Origin: Heterotrichella gracilis
Lineage: Eukaryota; Sar; Xanthophyceae; Tribonematales; Xanthonemataceae
Length of the DNA stretch: 64,000 nucleotides
Assembly: GCA_032358255.1 (NCBI GenBank)
Contig: JAULBX010023296.1
Location: 62,001-126,000, forward strand
Reading direction: 5' to 3'
A program made the translations under genes and the position numbers. Within the stretch, counting starts at the first letter, position 1. Each line of letters starts with the position of its first letter. Below are positions 19,366 to 30,550 of this stretch, in pieces. Below the pieces are notes generated by a model. It was not told where the DNA came from and did not search any database. It worked only from the letters and a program-made list of their open reading frames with translations.

Positions 19366-22300
19366 ATGGCGGTCGTGCGGGCAAAGGAATGGAGCTCGTG
19401 GCTGAAGGACTACATAACAGCCATCAAACACGGTGAGCAGCGTGTGGACTTTGCCCAGCTTGGGCAACTTGCAAACGAATCTTTACTGAAAAGAGGCTTT
19501 GCATGTAGGGCGATGGCACCCTTTCACCGCACTGGAACGCAAAGTGAGGGAAGCTACGAGGAACGAAGCCTGGTAAGAATTGGGTTTTGGGTGCCATGCT
19601 GCCACCTCAGTGCCCTCAGCATAGTGCTTTCTCGCAACACGCTTGGTACACTTTCAGTTCCAGTTACTCGGTCACTCTCAACCTGGGATGAGGGGGACCG
19701 TGTGTGTCCCTTTTCTGTGCTGTGACACAGCTCACTGGCTGACTGGATTTGGGTTTCTGCAGGGGGCCAACTGGCACGCTACTGAATGAGCTTGCTGAGA
19801 TCAGCTTTGACCCTCAGAACTGCTGCATTATCTTTGTAAGTTTTCAGCTTTTATAGGGATACTCAAAGGTGTTCGCAAGGTCATGCTGAGACCCATATGA
19901 AGGGGTAGGTTTGAGCAACTTTTGTGTGCAGGCTGTGCTGGAGCACCGGCTGGGTTACCCACCCGAAAAGTGGAGGAACGTATACAAGGCAAGTTTTGAG
20001 GCTTTTGCAACTGTGCAGAGTAATCAGGTCTTGTACTTACTGCTGGGTGCCGCGCTGCACAACTGACCTACATACATGCTTTGACCTGCACCTAAGGTCA
20101 GCTGTTGCTCACTGCTCTGATGCGTGTACAGAGCCTGACCGTGCTGGAGTTCCTGCTGAAGCGAGGAAGTGAACAGTGTGTACTGTTCGCCAAAGAGGAC
20201 CTGGTCATGAAGTTGGAAGACCTCAAACGCTTTGAGTACGTCACGAATGACGGCAAGGACTTGGGTGTCAACATTCGGCACCGGTATGTGACAGTTCCCT
20301 TGTTCTCTATTGGCAAGAAGTGTGGGCCCAGAATTGAGTCCTCAGCTCAACGGTCTGCTGTGTGGTTCCAGGGCTGCTGCCATCCTTGCGCTGATGATGG
20401 ATGAGGACAGGCTGCGCATGGAGCGGGAACAGATGCGGGCCAAAAAGAAGGAGTACAAGGGGTACAATCGTGACGAGCTGCCGCAGAGCAGGGGGGCAGC
20501 CAACGGGAGCCCAGAGCCATTCGCGCCCCGACGAAGGGTGAGTGTACTTGCATTTTTGCAAGTTTGGTAACTACCTTTTGTGTTGGTGGCGCTATCAGAT
20601 GACATGTTCTTGTGCTAATTGCAGAGGAGCAGCACTGGCAGCGTGGATTTGACAGAAACTGCGGCACACACTCCTGAGCCACCATCAGCATTACGGTAAG
20701 GAATACAGCAGCGCTGCGCCTGTGCTATCCAAGGTGCTTTTTGCGCTGCAGCACCCACACCTCTTGCTGTGGCATTTCAGGGGGGCGGGTGAGAGCAAAG
20801 GCGTGAGCTTCGAGGAGAACAAGAAGTACCTGGCCATCATCAAGCAGCTGCTGGACCTGCCGCAGAACCGCGTCTGTGCAGACTGCAAGGGCTCGGACCC
20901 GGCGGCGCGGCCCTCGTGGGCATCCATCAACTGTGGCGTGTTCATCTGCATGCGGTGTGCGGGGATCCACCGTGGGCTGGGCGTGCATGTGTCCAAGGTG
21001 AGCTTGAACATCAACAGCATTTGCTCATTATGTACCGGTGTTCAAGCATGGCACACAGGCAATTCTGCGGATTTTCAAGAGCCTGAAATTTATGATGCCA
21101 TGGCTAGGTGCGGTCCTGCACATTGGACACCTGGCTGCCCGAGCAAGTGCACTTCATGGCGAGGTGTGGCAACGCGATTGGGGATGCCTACTGGGAGGCG
21201 CGCATCAAGCCTGGCGACAGGCCCCACTACGAGGACAAGTCAGCCCTGGACAACTTCATCCATGCCAAGTACACCAGGAAAGCTTTCGCTGCCGGTGTCT
21301 GGCCCCCAACAAACCAGACGCCCGCTGTGGAGGTGCCAATGCCAGGGAGCCAGCCGGCAGCATCGCCACCGCCAGCACCGCCACCTACCCAGCCCACCAC
21401 CCATGCTGCCCCGAGCGCGGCAGGCAGCTTTTGGGGCACAGCCCCAGCGTCAGCCAGCGCGAGCCAATCAGAACCCGCAGCTGTGCCCATCAGCGGTAGC
21501 GCACCTGCGGTGACGTCGGCGTCTGCACCCGCTGCACCGTCCCCCCCTCCCCTCATCAACCTCATGGACCTTGACTGGGAGCCGCCTGCAGCGCCGAGCA
21601 CCAGCGCGGCAATGAACCTGGGTGGGCTGGAGGAGCTGATGTACATGCCCATCAACCCAGTGTTTGCCCCGCCGCCGCGCGTCGCAGACCCGCAGGTGCA
21701 CACCCCCAGGCTGGAGCACCAGTCATCGACAGCCAGCTCGGATATGTTCACAGAGCTGGCTTCCAGGAATGTTGATGGGCAGCGGGGTGCAGTGGGGCAG
21801 CGCCCTCTGCCGGCAGCCACGTATGACGGCGTGTCGGTCAGCGTGGATTACGCTGACACCCCAAGGGAGACCTGGGGGCCACATGACAGCCAAGTCAGTC
21901 ATGCGCGGGTGCACGTTTTCAGGGAGGTTATTTCATTCCCGTCCTCGCTCATGTCAGCGGGCGAGTCACCGCGCGCGGCTGCCCCAAGCGCCCCAGCTGT
22001 TAACTCAGCCAGCCAACCGGAGTTCTGTGCTTCGCCCAGGCTAACGCAGCGCCCACCGCGCAACCCCAGTGACAAGCAGGCAGAGTGGCATGCGCGCCAT
22101 GCCTCCACAGACATGATGGGCAACAATGTGCATGGAACCAACATGGACATGCTGGAGCTGTTTGCCATGCAGTTTGGCACACCGCGTGGCTCAGTGGACC
22201 TCACTGCCAGCCTCAACAACCCAGAGGCTGCTGCTCGCTTCCTCGCATTGAGCCGCCAGGCGTCAATGGCTGAGAGCAGGGCCAGCTTGAACCTCAATGA

Positions 22301-22725
22301 CCCCAAGGTGCAAGCCAAGCTGAAGCTGGAGGAGATGATGGTCGCGAATTTCCAGAGCCTGCAGGCCAATCCAGCGTCCAGGGGAAAGCCTCCCGTGCCC
22401 AAGCCAGTGCAAGTACCACTACGTGACCTGAAGGTATGTCTTGGCGCCCTTGCGCCTCATGGGTCATGGGTGTTTGTCTCATCGATGCTGGTGATCACCA
22501 TCCGAGGTGCATTTCCAAGCCTGATTACACGCTGTACATGGGGAACATTCTTGCTTATTGAGTTTGCTGCTGTACTGTGCACTGCACCCAATGGTCTTGT
22601 GGTGTCCATTGCGGTTTTCAATGTGTTGCTCATGTTGTTGCTTTTTGGATCCTTGTAATTATATTAAATATGGTTTCATCCCATTGCAGGCAATGAGGCC
22701 CCCTGTCAGCACGTCAAGTTCGTGA
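19366..22725 (+). CDS. ENTH domain - ArfGAP zinc finger fusion protein
   Basis: Ten exons: 19366-19432, 19509-19572, 19763-19835, 19932-19988, 20132-20283, 20372-20537, 20625-20695, 20781-20997, 21108-22433, 22690-22725; all phases agree, 742 residues. Residues about 20-155 are an ENTH domain: EATRNEAWGPTGTLLNELAE, WRNVYKSLTVLEFLLKRG, DGKDLGVNIRHRA. Residues about 233-350 are an ArfGAP domain with the finger CADC - CMRC, the segment GVFICMRCAGIHRGLG with its catalytic-type Arg, and VRSCTLDTW. A Pro/Ala/Ser-rich tail follows, with a clathrin-box match LMDLD near residue 441. ENTH binds phosphoinositides and clathrin adaptors; ArfGAP stimulates GTP hydrolysis by Arf. In Arabidopsis these activities sit on separate proteins that cooperate at the trans-Golgi network (MTV1 and MTV4). 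Intron 4 is GC-AG (AAG|GCAAGT). ATG 19321 is an in-frame alternative start. Confidence 0.92.
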
Positions 22726-24159
22726 CGGCAGTGTCTGCTCTGCATGCATGAGCAGCTATCTCAGCTGGTTTGCTGTGGGTGCAGAGACTATGCACGTATG
22801 GTGGGTGGGGAGCACAAGCTGGGCAGCAGTCCTGCTTGGACCAGGCAAACTGGTATCACGCGATAGTACACTGTTTCCTTAAGGGCTAATTATGCTAGCT
22901 GTGGTGTGGGAGCCTGGAGCACTTTGACTTGCCAAGTGCAGGCAAGCTTCGCAACAAACTGTTAATTTGCACAACTTATCCTTGAGCTCACGGAATGAGT
23001 AGCAATCTTGTACTTCCGATTCTGCAACAGTTTGTTGCAAACGGGCTGCTGCTAGCGATGGATATCATGTTTTTTCCAATTTATGCTCCTTTACCAGTGA
23101 CCTCTGTGCTGTATGTTAGCCATCCCTCGGTGTAGATGTACTCGCTGTGGGGATCGTATATTCACAAAATGAATCCATTTAGGAACGATTAACTGTAATG
23201 CTTTTGTGCAAAATCAGGTGGGTGCACCCTGAGGATGTCATCAGCTTTTCTCGTTGTCCTCAGCCTGAGACTAATTACAGCGACATGCGTTTGGCAGGAA
23301 CTGGGTTACCAACTCTGTTTGGTTATTAACAACCCAATGGCCACATGTAGCCAGCCTCACAAGTGTGTGTCAGCCCCTTTGTAAGTACAGTACTCGTGAC
23401 AAGTGACGTCAAGCTGAACGTAGTGCCGCGGTGTGCAAAATAATGCAACTATTGCTGCAGCGTGTGAATGTTCACGAAGAGTTCGTTCCTGTACCTATCA
23501 GGTATGCACATCTGATCAATCATCGCCACTTGGTTACAGATTTGCTCCAGCCAGGCAGCCAACTGCTAGCGTGCTGGCACTACCAGGTGGTAATTGTAAC
23601 AAGCATGGGCAGTAGTTGGGCAGTAGTTCAGCTAGCTTTGCAGCACCTGTTGTGTTACACCGCGCAGGTGTCAAAAAAGGACACATGTCTTTGCAGCCAG
23701 CCAGCCTGAGGCCGTGAACAATCAACAATGCTGCAACAATCCCTGCACCGCTAAATATTCTGGTGGCACCAATTGCCTTTCCGAAGCCAAAAGTGGCACC
23801 AGGCTGCCCTAAGAAACAACACTGCAGCTCTGGCAAGCCAGCTATAGTAGTTCATGGCATAACTGGTTCAGCCATCTAATTTGACGAAACAGACTGCCAC
23901 AGTGGCGCATGGCATGCGCCACTGTGGGCGGCAACTTGCAGAACCTAGGCAAAAGTTGGGCAGCAAACAGTTTGTGCAGTGCCTTCATGTGTACTTCGCC
24001 ACTGAGGCAAAGGCGCGCACTAAGCCACGCACACTTCAAAAGTACCTTGCAGAGACAAACAGGCCATCATAAAACATCCGCGTATATAATATCCACGCAT
24101 ATACTATGGGTAAACCTAGGTACTGGCTCATCCTGGGACTTCACTGGGGCCTCAGCGCT
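22726..24159. other. Convergent intergenic region, no gene seen
   Basis: About 1.4 kb between the stops of the ENTH-ArfGAP gene and the FHA gene. A TGTAA near 23193 may serve the left gene. The only clear structure is the hairpin at 23897-23927. Confidence 0.45.
23897..23927. repeat. Perfect 14-bp hairpin with a 3-nt loop
   Basis: CCACAGTGGCGCAT, loop GGC, then ATGCGCCACTGTGG, the exact reverse complement. It sits between two convergent genes and could form a stable RNA or DNA stem. Confidence 0.8.
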
Positions 24160-25065
24160 CTATGCATGGGCTTGGACGTTGCGTAGTACCTGGAACTGCG
24201 CCTCCTCACCCATCGAGATCTTTGACCCTGGCTTGAGCTTGACCTTCTCGCCCTTCTGCACCTTCTCCCCGTCAACCAGGATCTCCACATCGCTGCCGAC
24301 ATCCTGAGGATGACACACACCAGTCAGTTCAGCCACTAGGATATCGTGAGTAATAGCACCAAACCCATGTGGGGGACATGTGCAACCAGAACAGCATGTG
24401 CAACTAGAACAACCCCCAGCCAACTGACCATGGCAAAAACCATGGCACCCTCTACACTGGTACTGTAGCTTGTTTGTTTTGGTTGGCCCAAAGACCCATA
24501 TCAACTTGCAATGCGCGCAGCTGCATCGCAGTCGGCCATTGCTTGGCTTGTAGTCATGCCCGTCCCGTGGCCCACTATTCAAGCAGGTTCATTGGGTCAA
24601 CTAAAAGGTGAAAGGTTGCCTTTGGTACCTTTATACCCGACCACCGCTTGACAGCGTGCTCCACTCTGCACAGGTGCATTCGTGGTGGGATCATCGTGCG
24701 CATGACTCACTCACCTTCATGTACAGGATCGATGGGCTGTCAAGCGGGTTGGACGCCCCCTCCGCCTCGAACTCGAGGTGCAAGCCTCCAAATTTCGTCG
24801 TGATGACCTCGTCACAGTCGCCCTGGTGGTCGCTCTCGCTGCCGACAGTGCACAACTTCTTGCTTCCGATAGTGCCAGTCAGGTCCAAAGTCCTCAACAG
24901 GTCGCACTCCTCCTTGTGAGACGAAGCCCACTTGGGATCAGGCGCCAGCTGCCAGATGGTGTTGGCTTGCACCGTGAAGCGCCCGCGAGAGCGGACGTTC
25001 CGAGAGGCAACATTGCTCCTGCCTACGGTGGAGAAGCGAGCAGCGGACAAGCTCAGTGAGGCCAT
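24160..25065 (-). CDS. Small chloroplast protein with a degenerate FHA-like domain
   Basis: Two exons, 25065-24715 and 24303-24160, joined in phase 0; 164 residues. The first 35 residues (MASLSLSAARFSTVGRS, then Arg/Ser-rich up to VQA) are a textbook chloroplast transit peptide. The C-terminal half ends in DGEKVQKGEKVKLKPGSKIS and MGEEAQFQV, the pattern of the last strands of an FHA domain. The upstream part fits the fold loosely, but the Arg that normally contacts phosphothreonine (after the first Gly) is replaced, with the sequence reading TVGSES. So the fold call is moderate and phosphopeptide binding is doubtful. It is divergent from the DUF599 gene, with 800 bp between the two starts. 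Confidence 0.75.
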
Positions 25066-25865
25066 CGTGATGGTGCGAAAGGTTGCGCGTTGGGGGTTGA
25101 TGTATGAGGTGGGTGATTGCAACGTTGATGTGTCTAGCGCGAATAAGTATCGAGGTGTGCGAGTTTTGCCCGTTACATAGCCTGTATGAGAGGTGCATTG
25201 TGTGTCCCGAAGTTCCGGAGAATCGGCCTGTGAGATTTTCATGTCGGAGCCATATGGCTGGCACCTGAGTAGGGCCTGAGCGGTTTCCATTGATAATGCG
25301 TTCTTGACAGCAGAGGCTTGGCAAATATTTTGTTGGGAGGCGCCTGCATTCAAGCGCATAGTTGTCGTAGAAGGGGTATCTCTTCATCCCAACCTGCATT
25401 GGTCGGCATGTGGTGATGCATGCATCGCATGCATGCATATGAAACTGGCTGGAGCAAGACCTTGCTGCACAAAGCTTCGCAGGTTGTAGGTAAATGCAAA
25501 TGCTAGACGGGATATACATGTCTAACTGGTCAGCGGCACCCTGGGTGGTTGTGCTAGTGCATCGATGGTGGGAAGGTGTTTGGAACCCACCGACTTATCC
25601 TGCTATGTGCCAGCGTGCTGAGTCATTCGAGTGCCCCCATTCGTTGGCAGTCGATAAAGTGCCACTGACTGCTCAGAAGGACTAGTGTTTTGGTGCAGGG
25701 CACCCCAATCTGCACAGATAACTTTGTTGGGTCTCGAAGCTTGATAGCAAGTGTTTACCCAACTATTTTCTCCAACTGCATGCAGGTTGAAAACCCACTG
25801 GGCGCTTTTACACGGTAGATATTGCAAGCCATCTCCGGCAACTTGGGTGAAAACCTGCAGCAGCC
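25066..25865. promoter_or_regulatory. Divergent promoter region (FHA gene / DUF599 gene)
   Basis: 800 bp separate two start codons facing away from each other, so both promoters must lie here. I see no clear TATA box. A GCATGC-rich patch (about 25417-25440, GATGCATGCATCGCATGCATGCA) is the only notable composition. Confidence 0.4.
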
Positions 25866-28290
25866 ATGGACAAGGGCGGCATAACTGAGCTATGTATCTT
25901 TCTGGTGTGCCTACTCCTGTGGGCCGCCTACACCGTGTTCTACTTCTTCAAGGGGCGCATAGTGATGGCGGTCAAGCATAAAACTATCAGGTGCGTTCAA
26001 CAGCCATACACAGGCATCAACAAGCACTTGCAAGCACTTGCACAGTTCTTCCCGATTGCAACCCACTGGTACTGCATATAAAAGTGTTTTGAGTCCTTCT
26101 AAAATAGCAAGACAGCCTCGCCTCTGCTAAATGCACATGGCTTGCAGGGAGCTCCACTCTGTGGATCTGTGGACCACCGCCATGGAGAGCAGGGCCCTGT
26201 GGTCCATGGACCTCATGAACAAGGCAGACGATGCAAAGGTGGGTGGGGTGGCGATATGTACACGGCCTGTGTCAACTGCACCAGCAGCAGGGTTTCAGTA
26301 GGGTGGTGGTGGTAGGGTTTTGCAGTGGCCTGTTTGCATCTGGGCAGGCTTCGGTTTTAGAGTTAAGGTGATAAGGGTTTCATTATTATCAGCTATGTCG
26401 ACAAAGCGCACGCCATGTGCCGCATGGCTGGTTGGTGGTCTGCTTCTTGAGCACCATGCAGCTCAACTACACAAGTTTCAACCACTCGAGTTGAAGATCT
26501 CCACATTTGTATTTCATCTCATTTGAGCACCCTCCAGCAAGTCCTGTGGAGTTTCACGTGCAACCAGGAGGACTTTAATATATCAAGGTGATATATTAAA
26601 GTCCTCCTGGTGCAACCCAGTGTTATGAAACCACAACCCTGATCAGCTAGGGTGCCCCTGCAATCCATGATGGGTGTGGGGGCTGAATTTAACCATTTTT
26701 AAGCCTTTGGAGTGAACCTTCTGCCCCTTGCTCCGCAGGGCGAGGCCATCCTTGCTGTCCAGCAGATGCGCAACATCATTGTTGCCTCCAGCCTCATGGT
26801 GATGGGCATGGGCCAGATTATGGGGCGCCTGGTCAGCATCATGGTCACAGAGTCAAACCTGGTGACCATCGACACGCTGGCGCGCCAGGACCCAATCACA
26901 GGTGAGGCGTGGATCATTCAGTAATCAATTTCGTTTCCAACCAGTCCCCATGGGTGTGGGGGCACGTCATGGGGAGCCTGTTCAGTGCCTTGATCCCGGA
27001 GCCCAACCTGGTCCCCATCGACATGCATGCTTCGTCAAGCTGCATCTACTTGGCTGCTGCACAGCTCAACCATCCCGTGTGTCTTTCGCAGGTCCCGGCT
27101 TGGCCTGGGCTTCTCCTCAGGCCACGTGGCGGTGCCCTCTGCCGCGACCCTTCTGGCGGGGCACATAACCGCAACAACGGCTGCGCATTTTACGCTTAAT
27201 GCGAAATATTTAATACAAATAGTTGCTGGAAATTAAACAAAAACTATTCAACCCAGGCCCAGGGTGCACAACATTCAAGCTTTTCCCTTGTGTCTCCCAC
27301 AGGTCCTGGCTTGGGCTGGGCATCCCCTCAGGCCAAGGTTGCTGTCCCCTTTGCCGCCACGCTGCTTGCGCTGCTGTTCTTTGGCCAGACGGTGCGGTTG
27401 GCGGTGCACCTAGGGTTCTTGATTAGGGTCAAGGGGGTGTACAAGCACACCACCCTGCCGCTCAGGGAGGAGATCGTGGCCATGACGGAGCGCTGCAGCC
27501 TGTTCTTCTCACTAGGTAGGAGAACCCCTAAACCCTAAGCTCTAAACCCTAGCCCTGGACTGCAGCCTGTTCTTCTCATTGGGTACAAGAAACCCTGAAT
27601 CCTAAACCCTAAACCTGGGCTACAGCCTGTGTGTCTCAATGGGTAGGAGAAACCGTAAACCCTAAGCTCTAAACCCTATACAATCATATTGCTGCAGCCT
27701 GTTCTTCTCATTGGGTACAAGAAAACCTGAATCCTAAACCCTAAACCTGGGTTACAGCCTGTATGTCTCAATGGTTAGGAGAAACCGTAAACCCTACACC
27801 CTGGGCTGCACTTGTGAAACAAAGCTGGGGCATGCATGAAGACCTGGCGTCTGACTCACCCCCTCCGCAGGCCTGTGCTCCCTGTATCTGTTCATCCACA
27901 TGGTGTGGTGGCTGCTGGCACCACGGCGCTGCTCAGTGGCATTTCTGCCGTGCCACTGCTCCCATTCTTTCCAACTTTTGCAACCACCCCCGTTTGCTGA
28001 CACGTGGCGCACTCCCCACGCACCCCGCAGGCCTGCGCTCCCTGTACCTGTTCATCGGCATGGTGTGGTGGCTGCTGGGCACCACGGCCCTGCTGGTGGG
28101 CAACGTGGCTGTGCTGCTGCTGCTGGCGTGGTCAGACAGCGTGCTGGTGGACGATGCCTCGCAGCACGCCTCGCAGGCGGTCGAGGAGTCGCTTGCCAAT
28201 GGCGACCTGCACGATGCGGCGATGCTGGCGAGCGACCAGCAGCTCACTACGGTGGTCGAGCTGGTGGGGGGTCCTGTCCAGGCCCACTGA
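25866..28290 (+). CDS. DUF599 family integral membrane protein
   Basis: Five exons: 25866-25990, 26148-26238, 26739-26901, 27303-27515, 28031-28290; phases agree, 283 residues. It opens with a membrane helix (LCIFLVCLLLWAAYTVFYFF). The block ILAVQQMRNIIVASSLMVMG is the DUF599 signature, usually written LAVQTLRN. Further hydrophobic segments are FAATLLALLFF, LYLFIGMVWWLLG and ALLVGNVAVLLLL, so about four or five membrane helices. The family occurs in plants and bacteria and has no assigned reaction. Three introns of this gene carry decayed copies of neighbouring exon ends, more than any other gene here. The exon choice follows the copies that keep frame and phase. Confidence 0.85.
26564..26610. 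repeat. Perfect 22-bp hairpin in DUF599 intron 2
   Basis: The left arm 26564-26585 (CCAGGAGGACTTTAATATAT then CA) and right arm 26589-26610 are exact reverse complements around a 3-nt AGG loop. It lies in the middle of the intron. It could be a tiny foldback element or a repair product; there is no coding content and no target-site duplication that I can see. Confidence 0.85.
26949..27160 (+). repeat. Decayed tandem copy of DUF599 exon 3 end - intron - exon 4 start
   Basis: 26949-27030 matches the exon 3 end (about 26802-26885): ATGGGTGTGGG, TCATGGGGAGCCTGTTCAG, CCCAACCTGGTCCCCATCGA against ATGGGCATGGG, TTATGGGGCGCCTGGTCAG, TCAAACCTGGTGACCATCGA. 27092-27159 matches the exon 4 start including its acceptor, but the frame shifts part-way, so it cannot replace exon 4 without changing the protein. 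The unit therefore spans an exon end, an intron and an exon start. Confidence 0.85.
27525..27790 (+). repeat. Four copies of the DUF599 exon 4 end with telomere-like tracts
   Basis: The exon 4 end and donor (27492-27523, GCTGCAGCCTGTTCTTCTCA) recurs at about 27559-27590, 27617-27650, 27691-27722 and 27749-27782. Copies 1 and 3 resemble each other (GTTCTTCTCATTGGGTACAA), as do 2 and 4, so a two-copy unit of about 132 bp was itself duplicated. AAACCCTAAACC-type tracts separate all of them. Confidence 0.88.
27865..27935 (+). repeat. Decayed copy of the DUF599 last exon start
   Basis: CCCTCCGCAG followed by GCCTGTGCTCCCTGTATCTG and TGGTGTGGTGGCTGCTGG copies 28021-28085 with its acceptor. One base is missing in the later part (GCTGGCACC against GCTGGGCACC). 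Its acceptor is intact, so it is a possible decoy or alternative 3' splice site. Confidence 0.85.
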
Positions 28291-30550
28291 TGCCAGCGCT
28301 GCTAGCTTGGTCAGACGCCGTGCTTCAGCCTCAGCATCAGCTTACCAATTGTGGGAGGTGCATCAGAGGATGCGCCCAGGGCGGTTGCTGAGGAGTTGGC
28401 CAAGCGTTGTGGGGATGCAGTGGTGCTAGTGGGGGGCCGGCAGGTTGTTCGGCTAGTGTGGCTCCGGGAGTGGCGAGTGGTGATCCAGTAATTCATAGGT
28501 GAGGGAACAAGTGAGTGGACAGAATGACCTTGAACAGCTTTAAGTAGGCAAAGGGAATGGCCTGGAATGGCGTGGCGTCTCCGGAAGTGGATTGTGATCG
28601 GGGCATGCAGCTTTATTGGTGAGTCTCAGACCATGCACGGCTGTCAGCGATTGCATGCATCAACAGCCATAGAGCAATGCCAAGCTAGGCTAGGCTATGC
28701 CAGAGAGAATAAACGAGAGTATGAGGATGAGATTTCTGCAGGAACAAGGGATTGCGTAAGGAGGTGGCTTACTTCATACGAGCTTCAGTAGTGCCAAATT
28801 ACTTAGTGATCCAAGCTTCACACATTTTCTTACAGGAAGTTGCAAGGCTACTTGCACAAGGTAGCAGCCGGTTAACAGATCTGTGAATGTCTAAATGTGG
28901 GCGCATTGGTCACCAGTGGAAGTCATTCAACCTAATTGACAACAATGTAACCGTTGCATTTCAAATTTGGTCGTGCGTTAAGGCATTGATTAGACAGTGT
29001 CATCACATTGACTGCGGCATTCAGTTCGTGTTGATTTGCAAGTGTGGCATGGGATGTTTTATGTGGCAAGGGATGTTCCATATGGCAAGGGATGTTAATC
29101 ATCTTTATCATCACACAAACCTAAGGCTCGAATTGAATCTCCGGCTCTGTGCGTCAATTTCTTTTGAACAAGTTGAGAACATAATGTGCAACAATTTGAA
29201 CCTGTGATCATAAATTTCATAGTGGCTTGTGTAATTCTTCACGAAGAAACCTCAGGTGACCGATATTACAGTAATATTGTGGCCGTGACGATGTGGAAAT
29301 GTTGTTTACAGTTGTGCCTGTCAACGTGCCCAGCTGGGCTGTGTGGCCCTTGCAACCTGGTCGCTTACAAGGCTCAGGGCAACTAAAACAAGTCCATCCT
29401 ACAACATGCGAAAAGGGCACAAAAACTTGAACACCAAGGCTGCAGAACCAGGACTGAAAACTTTTGATAGCGAATTCAGCCTTGCCTGGGCCCAGCCCGG
29501 GGTCAATGCTGGGATCTCAAACCACTTGCCAATGCCATTGTGAACAGCCTGAGGCTGGCCATTGCAAATGCCAGAAACGCAGTGGCACATTCAATTCAGT
29601 GTGCGCGAGCCTCAGGCACCACACAGCCATTGCAATGGCATCAATAAAGATCAAGTTGAAGGTAAAACACATAGGTATGGCACTCGTTGACAACCGAGGC
29701 CTGCTTTTGAAAAGAAGCCCATCACCACCGCTGCCAAAATGCACGGGAAAACAGCCAACTGAAAAAAATGAGGCATTCCACAACCCTGGTCAGCCCCAGC
29801 AACCTAGCCTCAGAGGTTGACAAAGAGGGTGCTGCTGTAACTGATATATGCAACTCTGCACGTACAACTGATCCAGCGTGGTTGTGCAGCGCTACACATA
29901 TGGTCGCCTACAGTACTGCATGGGAATGGAAAACCACATGTCCACCACAGGTACTGCAAGGCAGTGCGCCATCCTGTAAACCTCAGAACGGTCCAGCACG
30001 TGGGCATTGAAACAGAGAATGGGGGGGCCACACACAGCAACTCAACGGGTGAGGTGCATCAAAACGTGGCTTGCCTGGCAATGAGCTAGTGGCTTGGAGC
30101 CTTGCCAGGCAATGCTTGCGGCAACGGCTCACGGAGTGCAACTTGACACTCTTGAAAAAAACACCACCTACGATTGCACACAGATGAAAGGGGAGAAATG
30201 TGGGAAGGAATGCGACCCAACTGCGCAGTGTGACAACGCGAGCGGAAAAGAATAAGGGGGGCACCAGGCAGTAATCGAGGGCTGCTACACAGATTCAGGC
30301 ATTTAAGGCAGCAATGCGGAAAGACGTTGACAAGCACATCGTCTCAATGCAAGGATCATACTCACGCACACTGATACCGCCCACCAGGCACCGCCACCGC
30401 CACCACAGGCATGGCAAAATCCCCAACCATTTGAATGCAACTAGCACCACACAACCACGCTCGCATCCACCCTGCCATCCACATGCGGCAGTTAGGTGCC
30501 CAGGGCTGTAGGGACAGCTCCAGACCAGGCATGAGGCGTGCGGCGCAGCC
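28291..30550. other. Convergent intergenic region, no gene seen
   Basis: About 2.3 kb, the longest gene-free stretch in the window, between the stops of DUF599 and the coiled-coil gene. Composition is AT-richer, and frames are short and non-homologous to anything I know. A TGTAA near 28948 could end the DUF599 transcript. No transposon ends, tRNA or long repeat is visible. No TTTAGGG-like tracts occur here, unlike in the introns on both sides. Confidence 0.45.

Noticed and set aside
21227-21820. 197-codon minus-strand frame across the ENTH-ArfGAP exon 9
   Set aside because: Antisense of a Pro/Ala/Ser-rich exon; composition explains the lack of stops.
27092-27159. Alternative exon 4 of the DUF599 gene
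   Set aside because: The acceptor is good, but the frame shifts part-way relative to the conserved exon at 27303, so it is treated as a decayed copy.
27525-27790. Possible CRISPR-like or satellite array
   Set aside because: The units are copies of the adjacent exon end with telomere-like spacers, not identical repeats with unique spacers.
28291-30550. Search for a transposable element in the longest gene-free stretch
   Set aside because: No transposase, reverse transcriptase, terminal repeat or target-site duplication was visible.
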